43,867 bases of DNA from a virus: positions 1 through 43,867 of the IMG/VR virus record IMGVR_UViG_3300037089_000376. One strand, written 5' to 3'. Under the pieces are notes generated by a model, which ran no database searches, was not told the DNA's origin, and worked only from the letters and a program-made list of their open reading frames with translations. How positions within the stretch are numbered: the first letter of the stretch is position 1; every line of letters begins with the position of its first letter. The translations under genes and the position numbers were made by a program. Below are positions 14,701-24,408 of the stretch, in pieces.

Positions 14701-17700
14701 ATGATAAATTATCCTGCAGCTATAGATAATGATAGAACGATCATTCGAATTGATGACAATCTCTCTGAGCTTGGTACTCAGGCTATTAATCAACTACGAG
14801 ACGCCGTCTTTGCAATAGAGAAAACTCTTGGTATCAACCCACAAGGCTCGATGTCTAGCGTAGACGATCGCATTTCAGTTCTGATTGGGCCAGATGGCAG
14901 TCCTAATGCAGCGGCCCTGGCAGCTGTTGGTTTGGTAACCCTTCCCATTAGCGATAATCAGGTTGGCACGAACGCAGGCATCAAAGAAACGAAGCTTGCT
15001 TTAAGTTACTCCACCGCGAGTTTGAATACGGCTATTACGGCTGCTCAATCTCAACTTACATTGGTTCAGAACGATCTGGCGGACGAGGATACCAACTTAC
15101 TAACTCACATTTCTGGTGGTGCACTTCTTGTGGATCATCTTACTTTAGCAAGACATGTTGCTAGTCATATCGACCTGAATGCTGTTCCAGTTGATTCGCG
15201 AGACACTTATTCATGGACTGGTTTGTTAGATATCAACGGACATCTTCGCTCAGCTACACAAGTGGCCGAAGCACTACTTGAGATAAACAACGAATTAGTT
15301 GGCCATGAAAACGCCACGATAGCATTGGTACATCCGGCATCGGCTATTTCGGTTGACGCTTCTGGATTTACACAAATCCCAAGAACAACAACTAATGTGC
15401 AGGCAGCCATAACCTATATTGATAATATAGAAGATTTATCGGCCGGTGTAGATCGTGCTACGCTAAATGCAAATGGTGTCCCAAGAACCGCTCGTATTCA
15501 AGATCTTGCAAATGATGGATATACGGTAAACGTTGTTCCATTAACGCCGGTTCAAGTCAATTTGTCCGAACCTAGCCAATTAGCTCCTAATGATAGTATA
15601 AACAATGGCGATGATGTAATCAATTTTACTCCAGATAACACGAATTTTGTGTTTGATTCTCAATTCACAAATGTAGAGCCAGGAGATATTCTGCGTGTCA
15701 ATTATGGAAATGGTATTGCGGCAGAATATGAAATTGTAGCGGTTAGGTTTACGTCAGGTGTTGAGTGGGCTGTAAGGATTAATTCCAACAATCTATTCGA
15801 TGTTAGTGATGGATATCAGGCATACGCTAGAATTGATCGTCCAAATTTTGATAGAGACACTTGGGGTGTATATGCTGCGGCTGGTGTTGTTCCTGGCATT
15901 ACCCAAAGTTCAATAAATAGCATTATCCTCGGCAGTCCGCGTGGAGCTGTTGCTGTTGGTATTGGATTTGATCCAAACAAGATCGACGCTAATCATTACA
16001 ACCTATATCTTAGACTTTATCCATCTGGGAATTCTGGTGTGTTCTTTGATCTTCCAGCAATTGATGTAAGTGGGAATCATGGAGCAACACCGGGATATTA
16101 CAATCTAGATATCATTGTTGAAGCAACTAACAAAAAATTTAGGGCTATTGGATACAACTACAGACTCATTGCGTTCAATCAACAAGGTGAGTTTGGTTTG
16201 ATGTTGGCAGATGACTATAACGGCGTTTCATTTTCTATCATTTCTGGTCAGATAAATACATCTACTGGAAATTTGGAGCAGGGCAGCTACATTTTGAATG
16301 TTGTCGGAGATGCTACAGATCAATATGACGCACTTGGTTTAGGTTCCTATCGTTCAGGTTTTGCAACTCCGGTTATGAGCCGCGCTGGAATTGCCGTACC
16401 TTATCCAAGTTCAATTGTTGCAGCCAATTACTCCACGCTAATTATTTCTCCAGTGGGCAATCGCAATGCCGTAGTAAATGGTGACCGAAGAGATGCTTTG
16501 GCTAAACCAAGGTTTACCGAGGGTAATGGCTATTGGCCAGCTGCAATTACAAATATTACAAATGATGTTCCAGATAACACTCAAAAAGTAACCTATTCAA
16601 TTTCATTGGATTTGGCTACTGAAAATATAGCTCCTGGCAAAACTATTGTTGTGCAACCAACAGATCCAACCAGTACTGATATTCAAAATTATGGTAGATT
16701 CATTATTGATTCTGTATCCTTCTCATGTACAGGATCTGGGCAAACCAACATAACGGTTTTTAATAGTATTCATGCTACCGCAAGTCCAACTCCGCTATCA
16801 TTGGGAACACAAGTTAATATCTATTTATCTGATGATTCGGTTATGTTCAATTTAGGGAACATGCTTGGAGCGGACGGATCAGATGATCCTTCTGACTATC
16901 ACCATTATCACGAAGTATTTGTCAATGATATTGGAAAGTCAGTAGCCGTTGAGCGTGCTCGAATGCCCCAATCTAATACTGGCAGCATTTCATCTTTGGT
17001 TGGTGTTGGAAATATTGGTTTGCTTTCTGGGTGGAGAATCAGAAGGGTTTCTCCGAAGCTAAAGGGCTATCGAAGCATTAATCCAGCGGTACCGGCGGGT
17101 GCCACTGATTTCCGTCATTATATCTGGCTGAAAATTCAAAACTATAACGCCACAACTGGAGAGTTTGATATTTTCATGTACAACATGGACTTCTCTTCTT
17201 CCGGTCAAATTGCTCGCGGTAAGAAGAACCATCCTGTTAGAGTATATGATGAAACTTTCGTCAATTTTATAGATATTGAATTCAGGGAAGAATCATCCGC
17301 CCCTGGAACGACAATTCCTACTGGCTATGTAGCAATTGAGCTGTTTCCTTCTTTATCAGAAAACGATGAATACTTTGCCGTTGCCGGCGTAAGCCACAAT
17401 GGAAAGAATTTCGGATCTATAACTGATCTGAGGGAATTTGGTACGTTATCAGAAGATAACTTTACAGATTCGGCAATTAAGTTTATTCAAGCCGGCGAGC
17501 GCTATCTTCATGCAAACGGTATTGTTAGAGGGTTTGCTTCGCAGGGTTTTGGAATAAATAATTACCAATTGAAATTTACCGGAGGTTTGGCTCTGGTCAA
17601 TGGCGCATTTGTACCAATGGATGCCATGAGCGTAAATATTCCGGTGCTTGCGGCGGCTACAAGTACTGTTGAGCACTTCATTTGCGTTACAGAAACTGGA

Positions 17701-18801
17701 CAACTTAGAGCTGTTCTAAAGAATACCGGAGCGCAATTCTTCGACGCAACCCATCTAAACTTTGTAGAGTCGCTGACATTCCAGGAAATTGTAGACAGCA
17801 GAAAAGATCTTGTAATTATTGCAAAGGCCATAGTTACAATTAGTAGTGCGTCTGTGGTCGTAACCGATGCTAGAAGGTTTGTTGTAAACCAAGATCTCGG
17901 ATCATATACTTATGATATTTCTGGCAGCAGCAATGTCAATTTTGAGAGTACGGAGTCTTGGAATAATTGGATAAGTGAATATGCTGGCTTTATTAGTCCT
18001 GATTTTACAACCGGCTTTTACAATCTTTTCTGCAACGGAACCGCCCAAGTCAATGGCTTCTTCCATGCGATTAACGATGCCACGATCGATGGCGGGACCA
18101 GTGGCACGCACAAGAATCTATACATTGGACAATTTGTTGACACTGAGATTGCCGGCGCTTGTCAGTTCTCTGGCGGATCGTTCGCAGTAGACGGACCGGC
18201 AACATTCAATAGTGCAGCTGTATTATTCAATGGCGGAAACTCGGGAACTCACGGGACGGTAACGCTTGGGTCTCATACAGACATGCTTATCAATGGGTTT
18301 TTTGCCTCTCAGGTAAATACAGTCATAGGTGCTAGCGGTATTTCGCCAGGCAGTATGACTGTTTGGGCGACCGGAACGTTCAACGGCACGCAGACTTTCG
18401 ACGGAGTCACAATAAATAATGCAAGTGAGACGCATAAAGGAACTGTAACTATCACTGGTTCAGGACAATTTATCAATGCATCTCCTACGATTCAAGCTGG
18501 CGTATTCGCGCAAACTCATATGCATTTCACGGCGAGTGGGTCGATACCACCTACGGTTCGATATGTAACTGCCGATATTACATCTGGCTTTGTTAAGCTA
18601 GACGATACCGGAATGATTGCCGGTGTGGTAATTTCTATAATAAATCAACACAACACAACACTTGAAATAAAGAATCCAGACGAGAGTCGGAATTGCTTGA
18701 TTGATGCAGATCCCGGAGCTGGAGCGACTCGCCCTTGGGTTGATATGATGTGGGACGGAAGTGAGTTTATTGCTCTTCGATGGGCAGGGACGCTTAACTA
18801 A
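14701..18801 (+). CDS. Very large tail fibre or appendage protein
   Basis: A 1366-residue protein starting behind GAGAAG. The N-terminal 240 residues are helical with coiled-coil-like stretches (about 100-135 and 180-205) and include HPASAISVDASGF (211-223), as in the 12963 product. The middle is mainly beta-structured. A region around 1130-1290 has repeated turns (GGTSGTHK, GGNSGTHG, ASETHKG) that resemble a beta-helix. The C-terminus ends in a compact beta domain finishing WDGSEFIALRWAG, a form common at the tips of phage structural proteins. It overlaps the convergent lipoprotein gene by 4 bases. Fibre or baseplate-appendage function is inferred. Confidence 0.65.
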   Translation: MINYPAAIDNDRTIIRIDDNLSELGTQAINQLRDAVFAIEKTLGINPQGSMSSVDDRISVLIGPDGSPNAAALAAVGLVTLPISDNQVGTNAGIKETKLALSYSTASLNTAITAAQSQLTLVQNDLADEDTNLLTHISGGALLVDHLTLARHVASHIDLNAVPVDSRDTYSWTGLLDINGHLRSATQVAEALLEINNELVGHENATIALVHPASAISVDASGFTQIPRTTTNVQAAITYIDNIEDLSAGVDRATLNANGVPRTARIQDLANDGYTVNVVPLTPVQVNLSEPSQLAPNDSINNGDDVINFTPDNTNFVFDSQFTNVEPGDILRVNYGNGIAAEYEIVAVRFTSGVEWAVRINSNNLFDVSDGYQAYARIDRPNFDRDTWGVYAAAGVVPGITQSSINSIILGSPRGAVAVGIGFDPNKIDANHYNLYLRLYPSGNSGVFFDLPAIDVSGNHGATPGYYNLDIIVEATNKKFRAIGYNYRLIAFNQQGEFGLMLADDYNGVSFSIISGQINTSTGNLEQGSYILNVVGDATDQYDALGLGSYRSGFATPVMSRAGIAVPYPSSIVAANYSTLIISPVGNRNAVVNGDRRDALAKPRFTEGNGYWPAAITNITNDVPDNTQKVTYSISLDLATENIAPGKTIVVQPTDPTSTDIQNYGRFIIDSVSFSCTGSGQTNITVFNSIHATASPTPLSLGTQVNIYLSDDSVMFNLGNMLGADGSDDPSDYHHYHEVFVNDIGKSVAVERARMPQSNTGSISSLVGVGNIGLLSGWRIRRVSPKLKGYRSINPAVPAGATDFRHYIWLKIQNYNATTGEFDIFMYNMDFSSSGQIARGKKNHPVRVYDETFVNFIDIEFREESSAPGTTIPTGYVAIELFPSLSENDEYFAVAGVSHNGKNFGSITDLREFGTLSEDNFTDSAIKFIQAGERYLHANGIVRGFASQGFGINNYQLKFTGGLALVNGAFVPMDAMSVNIPVLAAATSTVEHFICVTETGQLRAVLKNTGAQFFDATHLNFVESLTFQEIVDSRKDLVIIAKAIVTISSASVVVTDARRFVVNQDLGSYTYDISGSSNVNFESTESWNNWISEYAGFISPDFTTGFYNLFCNGTAQVNGFFHAINDATIDGGTSGTHKNLYIGQFVDTEIAGACQFSGGSFAVDGPATFNSAAVLFNGGNSGTHGTVTLGSHTDMLINGFFASQVNTVIGASGISPGSMTVWATGTFNGTQTFDGVTINNASETHKGTVTITGSGQFINASPTIQAGVFAQTHMHFTASGSIPPTVRYVTADITSGFVKLDDTGMIAGVVISIINQHNTTLEIKNPDESRNCLIDADPGAGATRPWVDMMWDGSEFIALRWAGTLN

Positions 18802-19199
18802 GGCACTCCGCATATTCCGTTGACTGGGCTGGAAAGCTCACTTCCGGAAGGCAACACATACCCGGCACAATGGACGCACACTCCCTGGTAGCATCCAACT
18901 CCCGTCTGAGTTTGGTCACAAGCGCCAGTTGACAGACACGCGCACCCCATTTTACCTATTGTGCAAGTTGTAGCTCCGCCAGTTGCGGCATTGCCACCGG
19001 TTCCGGCATTAGCTGAGCCGCCGGTTACCTGAGCTTGAGCAGACGATCCTCCGGTTCCATTTGGTTGGCCGGCCACACTAATTGTCTGTGATGTGCTTCC
19101 GCCTGTCTCCGGCAGAGGCTCAACATTTGTAGTTGTGCTGGAGCTGCAACCAACGGTTATTATTGCCAAAAGAACCGATGAAATGAATTGTCTGGTCAT
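18798..19199 (-). CDS. Cys-rich phage lipoprotein (moron-like)
   Basis: A 133-residue protein and the only convincing minus-strand gene. It has a basic N-terminus, a hydrophobic stretch and lipobox TVGC with Cys18, so it should be lipidated. Ser at +2 suggests outer-membrane rather than inner-membrane retention. A Gly/Thr/Ser/Ala-rich stalk (about 30-75) leads to a C-terminal domain with eight cysteines (CTIGKMGCACLSTGAC and after), probably disulfide-bonded. AAGGAG and a sigma70-like promoter lie upstream. The gene is more GC-rich than its surroundings. A host-surface role, such as blocking superinfection, is a reasonable guess but not shown. Confidence 0.75.
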   Translation of the reverse strand: MTRQFISSVLLAIITVGCSSSTTTNVEPLPETGGSTSQTISVAGQPNGTGGSSAQAQVTGGSANAGTGGNAATGGATTCTIGKMGCACLSTGACDQTQTGVGCYQGVCVHCAGYVLPSGSELSSPVNGICGVP

Positions 19200-19429
19200 C
19201 TAAAAAAATCTCCTTTGCGTACTCAAGAAACAATAACCCAACCAAATCTTTTAGTCAATAGAAAAGAGATGAAGACTTGATCTTAAAGTCTTTGCACTAG
19301 AAGTCTTGTTTAGGCTCATGGGCCAAATTTGTTACCAAGAGATATAATTAACCACCTATATTTCTTATGGCGGCCAATGCGTTGATATAGAAAGTCCTCA
19401 ATATACTTAGCATAACTTTGTATATTGGT
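19200..19429. other. Divergent intergenic region
   Basis: 230 bases between the minus-strand lipoprotein and the + strand tail genes. It contains the lipoprotein promoter and Shine-Dalgarno. On the + strand it has TATAATTA near 19343 without a matching -35 box, and TGATATAG at 19383-19390, a shortened form of the GATATAT element. It is the longest non-coding gap in the window. Confidence 0.7.
19230..19258 (-). promoter_or_regulatory. Sigma70-like promoter of the lipoprotein gene
   Basis: On the minus strand, TTGACT (19258-19253) and TATTGT (19235-19230) are separated by exactly 17 bases, matching 5/6 and 4/6 of the bacterial consensus. AAGGAG (19215-19210) follows at a suitable distance from the ATG at 19199. 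This would let host RNA polymerase express the gene independently of the late operon. Confidence 0.6.
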
Positions 19430-20239
19430 ATGACAACTCCGGGAACCGGTTCGTTCATTAGATCCGATCTTTACTCGATTCATCATGTCGTTAGTAATGC
19501 TCTCATGGCATATCCGAAGGAACTCATTATCGAGATGCTTCGGGAAGAATTCGCGAAGGATTCATGGTTTCACTACGCTTGCGATCAGTGGGGATACCCT
19601 AAGATTCCTGACCACACAGATCTGCCATTAGAGGCGGGGCTCAATGGTGACGAACAAACGACGCGCATCTTCATCGGCGAGGCGTTCAGATTTGACGCCA
19701 TATTTTATCCTGCTCTTCTGGTAAAAATGGTTTCGGCCAGATCCGTTCCAATTTCTTTAAATAGAAACAAGGACGTGATTGAGTATGAAAAGCAATTAGT
19801 GATTGATGGATACGGCAACACTAAAGAATTTTTCACACCAAAATATATCGATCTTGCTGGTGCCTGGGATGGGACGATATCAATCGATATCATAAGCAGA
19901 GACATATTGGATAGGGATAATTTGGTAAGTATAGTGATGCTGCTTTTCACCGATATTAGATTTGAGAGTTTGAGAAAAGCCGGAGTATTGGTGAAATCCG
20001 GACAACCCACCCTTGGTGGCATTTCTGAAAGCGAAGACCGGCAGCAGGACAAGATCTATAAAGCAACGATTAGCGTGGACATTCGAACAGAATGGAGGCG
20101 CTTAATTCCAATAGAAAACATAATAGAGCGTATCAATTTTTGTGTAGATTTCAGGGCATGGGGATCGGAAACCATCACAAGCCCAAATATAGCAATAAAT
20201 GAGTCCATATCAATTTTGGACCAAATTGAAGCTTTGTAA
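19430..20239 (+). CDS. Putative tail terminator or tail completion protein
   Basis: A 269-residue protein directly upstream of the tail sheath gene, where many contractile-tailed phages encode the tail terminator. It has mixed alpha/beta character, with segments such as LIIEMLREEFAKDSW near the start, LVSIVMLLFTDIRFESL in the middle and ISVDIRTEWRR near the end. No catalytic motif is present. It carries one DGYG. I choose ATG 19430 over the TTG at 19418; neither has a strong Shine-Dalgarno. Terminator function is inferred from position and size, and I do not recognise a sequence family. Confidence 0.5.
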   Translation: MTTPGTGSFIRSDLYSIHHVVSNALMAYPKELIIEMLREEFAKDSWFHYACDQWGYPKIPDHTDLPLEAGLNGDEQTTRIFIGEAFRFDAIFYPALLVKMVSARSVPISLNRNKDVIEYEKQLVIDGYGNTKEFFTPKYIDLAGAWDGTISIDIISRDILDRDNLVSIVMLLFTDIRFESLRKAGVLVKSGQPTLGGISESEDRQQDKIYKATISVDIRTEWRRLIPIENIIERINFCVDFRAWGSETITSPNIAINESISILDQIEAL

Positions 20240-20328
20240 CGCATATCTAAGCATAATTTTAATACAAAGCTGAGAAGGTAATATCTTCACATCTTAACGA
20301 GCAACGCATAGCTTTGAGAGGATTCTAA
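20240..20328. other. Gap upstream of the sheath gene
   Basis: 89 AT-rich bases with AGAGGA shortly before the sheath ATG. CATAAT at 20252-20257 could be a -10 box but has no properly spaced -35 box. I see no gene or hairpin. Confidence 0.4.
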
Positions 20329-22800
20329 ATGAGCGCAGATATTTCGGGTGCGACAAGTGTAGTTCCAGGAACTTACTCAGAAACCAGAACGATTCAGACC
20401 GGTGTTAGTGTACCAGTTGGTAGTCGTATACCAGTTATTATTGGTGAAGGTTTAACAGAGGAAGTTCTTGTTGGATCGGCAAATGGTAAAGGTAACGATG
20501 GATTTGATCCTACCTATACCACAACGAGAGGCTCTGATGGACGTCACTTCCTTTTTGGAAAGGGACAGACCGCCGTAGCTCCAGTTGTTCAAAACAGATC
20601 TCAACTTCTCAAGAATGGTATCACACTAAAAGTTCTTGAGCATACCATTGATAGTGATACTGTACCAAACGGATATGATGCCGAGGTAGACTCTTCAACT
20701 GGAGAGATTCTATTACAGGGCGCTTCGTTAGCAGATCAGGGTGGCGCGTTCTATTTGGCAGCCGGAAGCAATACCGGAAATGGAACGATTTCTGGCCTGA
20801 CACTTGTTGACGTGAATGCCCCACCAGAAACCTGGACGATTCGTTGCTCAAGTGTTCGTCGAACTTCAGGAAATGTAGTTGTAGATGGTTATGCCAAGTT
20901 TATTGCTCGTGGCTCGGTAAGTGGAATCTTACTAGATGGTTATGGAAACCAAGTCACCTGGCAGTCAAATGGAACGGTTGTTTCGAATGGAGTTTTGAGT
21001 TTTGCGATTTCCGAAGGGGCTACCGCATTCATTGAAGGAGACAACTTTGTTGTTGAAGTTCAAAGTGGGACTTTGGTCCGTGGAGACACCCTTACTGCTC
21101 GTTATATTTCTTGGGCATCGCTCAATGACCCAGAGTTCTTCTCTGATCTAAATGCAGTAATCGCAAAGCATGGCCAACCATCGCTTACAAATAGGGTGTC
21201 GTTGGGTGCTCAATTAGCATGGGCAAACGGAACTCCTGGTATCTATACAATTCAAGCAAAGCCATCTGTTCCAAGACGCCTATCATATAGTCTTGTTGAA
21301 TCCGCTGATGGGTTTAATGATAGCGATGACGTTACGTTCGTTCTTCCCCTGAACGTTACTCCAGATGTCGATGATGATATTCATTTCTTTGTAACTGATC
21401 CGGTTACCAAGGTAGAGAAACAAATTATCCCCAATAAGGAGCCTTTCTATACAGCTGACCCGGCCACATTTTTAGACAGCTATGCGTACTCTTACACGGT
21501 TGTTGAAGAGTCTTCTGTGCAGAAAGCTGGGGCTGATGGTGTTCTGGTAAGCGATGGTTATTTGGTAGATGGTTATTATGCCGATCTATCAAGTGCCACG
21601 GTTGCTTTTGGTCTTGCCGATCTTGCGGGCACTCGTTTATTGGTAATATTTGATTCTCTTAACGGAAATGATGGAACTTATATTATTAAGAATATTACAC
21701 AAGATAAGCTACATCTAAAGAGTGCCTCTTCTTTCACAAATGAGACGAGCATTCAGTTTATGGTTGTAGATTCATCTTCTACAAGTGCTCGAATTCTTTG
21801 GACAAGAGATATGGCTCTTACTCTTGGCCAATCATTACGCTGTACTTTGATAGATGCCAAGGACGCTGACTTTTATGATGCAGGATGGTTAGAGGCTTAT
21901 ACGGCTGCAGAAATAATTGATATTGATATGGTTGTTCCTCTGCCAAGCCAGACGATCAGTGCCATTTTCCAAAACGGAAAGGTTCATGTTGAGACGCAGA
22001 GTAATATCCGCAATAAGCATGAAAGGATTTTGTTGATAGGAGCCATTCGGGGACTCACTCCAGATAACGTAATTGGAAACAAGCCTGCTGCGGTTGAAGA
22101 TATTGGTATTCTGGAAGGAATCCAAGGAGCATCAGTTGCAGATATTTTGGCAGGAAATATCGAAGATTTGGCCAATTACAGTGTGCCGCTTGCGTTTGGA
22201 GATTCGTATAGAGTTGTGTACTTCTATCCTGATCAGATTGTTGTTCAGGCCGGGGCTAATAACATCTTTGTTGATGGCTTCTTTATTGCGGCGGCTGCGG
22301 CTGGTTACTTGTCTGGTAATACGCAGATTCAAGAGCCTCTTACAAATAAGAGACTGGTTGGATTTAGCATTCTACGTAACAAGCTATTCTCTCCATTGGT
22401 TGTAGAGAACATTGTAAACTCAGGAATTACTCTACTTACACCTGTTCAGGGTGGAGGTAACGTAATTTGGGGTAAGACAACAGTTGGGTCTCTTGAGCCT
22501 ACCGAAGAGGAAATTAGCATTGTATTCATTCGTGATGATATTTCATTCTCCATGCGTAGGGCTTTTGCCCCATACGTTGGTAGGGCGGAAACTCCAACAA
22601 CGAAAGCAACCTTATTTGCGGTTGCACAATCATTGATGCAGACATTTATTCAGCAGAAGTTGATTACTACTTATGGTGGTTTGACAGTGAATAGGGATGC
22701 GGTTGAGCCAAGGCAGTGGAACGTTACTGTTGCCGTACAACCCGTCTATCCCGTATCATGGATTTTTATATTAATTGGTATTGGAAATCTTGGCGGATAA
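20329..22800 (+). CDS. Contractile tail sheath protein
   Basis: An 823-residue sheath subunit. The C-terminal part is diagnostic. DDISFSMRRAFAPYVGRAET is followed by the helix LFAVAQSLMQTFIQQKLI, a strand with AVEPRQWNVTVAVQPVYP, and a hydrophobic end WIFILIGIG. This is the sheath domain that packs on the tube. The N-terminus (VVPGTYSETRTI) supplies the inter-subunit strand. Residues 149-252 are an inserted module also found in the 10889 product. With insertions, the protein is longer than the roughly 660-residue T4 sheath. It is followed by an inserted HNH gene and then the tube. AGAGGA precedes the ATG. Confidence 0.87.
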   Translation: MSADISGATSVVPGTYSETRTIQTGVSVPVGSRIPVIIGEGLTEEVLVGSANGKGNDGFDPTYTTTRGSDGRHFLFGKGQTAVAPVVQNRSQLLKNGITLKVLEHTIDSDTVPNGYDAEVDSSTGEILLQGASLADQGGAFYLAAGSNTGNGTISGLTLVDVNAPPETWTIRCSSVRRTSGNVVVDGYAKFIARGSVSGILLDGYGNQVTWQSNGTVVSNGVLSFAISEGATAFIEGDNFVVEVQSGTLVRGDTLTARYISWASLNDPEFFSDLNAVIAKHGQPSLTNRVSLGAQLAWANGTPGIYTIQAKPSVPRRLSYSLVESADGFNDSDDVTFVLPLNVTPDVDDDIHFFVTDPVTKVEKQIIPNKEPFYTADPATFLDSYAYSYTVVEESSVQKAGADGVLVSDGYLVDGYYADLSSATVAFGLADLAGTRLLVIFDSLNGNDGTYIIKNITQDKLHLKSASSFTNETSIQFMVVDSSSTSARILWTRDMALTLGQSLRCTLIDAKDADFYDAGWLEAYTAAEIIDIDMVVPLPSQTISAIFQNGKVHVETQSNIRNKHERILLIGAIRGLTPDNVIGNKPAAVEDIGILEGIQGASVADILAGNIEDLANYSVPLAFGDSYRVVYFYPDQIVVQAGANNIFVDGFFIAAAAAGYLSGNTQIQEPLTNKRLVGFSILRNKLFSPLVVENIVNSGITLLTPVQGGGNVIWGKTTVGSLEPTEEEISIVFIRDDISFSMRRAFAPYVGRAETPTTKATLFAVAQSLMQTFIQQKLITTYGGLTVNRDAVEPRQWNVTVAVQPVYPVSWIFILIGIGNLGG

Positions 22801-22803
22801 GCT

Positions 22804-22813
22804 TGATATATAG
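22804..22813 (+). promoter_or_regulatory. Candidate GATATAT late-promoter element
   Basis: TGATATATAG ends 6 bases before the ATG at 22820, which lacks a Shine-Dalgarno. The identical 10-mer occurs at 24380 and 28545. Confidence 0.4.
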
Positions 22814-22819
22814 CATAAT

Positions 22820-23707
22820 ATGAAGTTTTCTCAAGAAGAACTAGATGCAGTAAGCAGATTATTTGACGGAAAACGAGGTGTTCGAAGTATTGCCAAAGAG
22901 CTTGGAATGACTCGCCATCGTATTTTGTGTATTTATAAGGAATTGGGTCTAGACAATTCAAATATAAAAGTGCCAACAACAGAGGCTCCAACTCATAAGC
23001 CTTGCAAAACTTGTACACAAGACAAACCAATTGATAGTTTTAGATATAAGAAGCAACATAATGGCAAGTATTATTACGAACCATATTGCAAAGATTGTGA
23101 AGCCAAAAGAAGTATTGTCCAAGGAAAGAAGCGCTATCAAGAGAAAGGTAAAAAAGAGTTTGATAATTTTTATTCTGATCCTGTCAAAAAACAAGAGTAT
23201 CTTCTTAAAAATAAGAAATATCGACAAACCAATAAAGATAAACATAGAGAAACTAGAAAAGAGCAAGATCGCAAAAATTTAAGAGAGTGGGAAGCTAAGA
23301 AGAGATTGGAAGATCCATTTTTCAAGCTTCGGAGTATTGTTTCTTGTTCGGTTGCTAGGGCTATTAAGAAACTTGGAAAGTCTAAGGGTGGGTCAGTATT
23401 GAAGCATTTACCATATACAATTAAAGAATTGAAGGCGCACCTAGAGAAACAATTCGAACCATGGATGAATTGGAACAATAATGGTAAATATGAGTTGAAA
23501 ACATGGAATAATAACGACCAAGTTACTTGGAAATGGCAAATTGATCATATAATTCCGCACTCTGATTTACCATATGATTCAATGGATCATCCAAATTTTC
23601 TAAAATGTTGGTCACTGAATAATCTTCGGCCTTTATCTGCCAAGCAAAATTTGGAAGAGGGTACCAGAAGAATTAGGCATAAAACAACATTATCTATAGC
23701 AGTATAA
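22820..23707 (+). CDS. HNH homing endonuclease with zinc finger
   Basis: A 295-residue free-standing HNH endonuclease. Residues about 5-45 form a helix-turn-helix (VRSIAKELGMTRHRI). A zinc finger follows, with CKTC (54-57) and CKDC (about 90-93). Next is a long basic helical region, then the HNH core WQIDHIIPHSD with a downstream Asn/His-rich part (CWSLNNLRPLSAKQNLEEG). The gene sits between sheath and tube, two of the most conserved tail genes, and is visibly more AT-rich than either. This supports mobility. No ribosome site is visible before ATG 22820, which suggests poor or leaderless translation. Confidence 0.85.
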   Translation: MKFSQEELDAVSRLFDGKRGVRSIAKELGMTRHRILCIYKELGLDNSNIKVPTTEAPTHKPCKTCTQDKPIDSFRYKKQHNGKYYYEPYCKDCEAKRSIVQGKKRYQEKGKKEFDNFYSDPVKKQEYLLKNKKYRQTNKDKHRETRKEQDRKNLREWEAKKRLEDPFFKLRSIVSCSVARAIKKLGKSKGGSVLKHLPYTIKELKAHLEKQFEPWMNWNNNGKYELKTWNNNDQVTWKWQIDHIIPHSDLPYDSMDHPNFLKCWSLNNLRPLSAKQNLEEGTRRIRHKTTLSIAV

Positions 23708-23724
23708 CTTTTAGTAGGTGAATT

Positions 23725-24375
23725 ATGTCGTACCCTCATACCGGATCGATCCTGACTGATGCAGGAAGAAATGTAACCCGCACTGGTGTTTCAACTGAAA
23801 TTATTATCCAAGTGGATGGGAACCCCATAGGGGCAATCCAAACTATATCCTACAAGGAAGATCGAGCCATTCATATGATTGATGAAGTTGGGACAGACGG
23901 TCATATTGATTCTGTTCCTCAGAAGGCAACTGATATTTCTGGAGACTGCACTCGTGTTAGATTCGACAATTTGAGAATGGCCTCCGCATTTTCGCGTGGT
24001 TATATTCATGCAGCCTCTCAGCGCATTCCTTTTGACATTGTCATTCTGGATATTTTTGCCGCAGACGAAGATGATGCTGGCAGTTTCGAAGCCTCTGATA
24101 ATGTAATCACCACTGTTATCAAGAACGTTTGGATTCGCAACTTAGGTGTTACCTATACGGCCAATGATTTCGTTATCTCTGAAACTATGAGTTGGGTAGC
24201 TGAACATATTTACTCATATCTTGGTCAAGGTCAGAACGTTGTTCCCGCTTCAAACGCTCGTCAAATTCCCATCATTGATAATGATACATTTGAAAGGCAG
24301 ACAGATCTTGGCAAGCGCCGTGGGGCTCTTGACGCTGCTGGTTTGATTAATGTGGTTGATAACATCCTCCCATAA
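23725..24375 (+). CDS. Tail tube protein
   Basis: A 216-residue protein next to the sheath and ahead of the chaperone and tape-measure genes, the expected place for the tube subunit. It has mixed beta content (VSTEIIIQVDGNPIGAIQ, FDIVILDIFA, NVWIRNLGVTYTANDFVISET) compatible with the tube beta-barrel fold. TAGGTGA precedes ATG 23725. It is longer than the roughly 160-residue T4 gp19. The assignment relies on order and fold-like pattern, not on a recognised signature. Confidence 0.72.
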   Translation: MSYPHTGSILTDAGRNVTRTGVSTEIIIQVDGNPIGAIQTISYKEDRAIHMIDEVGTDGHIDSVPQKATDISGDCTRVRFDNLRMASAFSRGYIHAASQRIPFDIVILDIFAADEDDAGSFEASDNVITTVIKNVWIRNLGVTYTANDFVISETMSWVAEHIYSYLGQGQNVVPASNARQIPIIDNDTFERQTDLGKRRGALDAAGLINVVDNILP

Positions 24376-24379
24376 TTGC

Positions 24380-24389
24380 TGATATATAG
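24380..24389 (+). promoter_or_regulatory. Candidate GATATAT late-promoter element
   Basis: TGATATATAG lies 19 bases before the ATG at 24409, with TAAGGAG between them. It is identical to the elements at 22804 and 28545. Confidence 0.4.
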
Positions 24390-24408
24390 TGCTGTTAAGG
24401 AGTAATTT

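Noticed and set aside
18798-19199. Lipoprotein gene as contaminating host sequence
   Set aside because: It overlaps the phage gene at 18801 by 4 bases and lies continuously between phage tail genes, so a phage-carried gene is more likely.
19343-19348. TATAAT on the + strand as a sigma70 promoter for the tail genes
   Set aside because: No -35-like hexamer sits 16-18 bases upstream and there is no TG extension.
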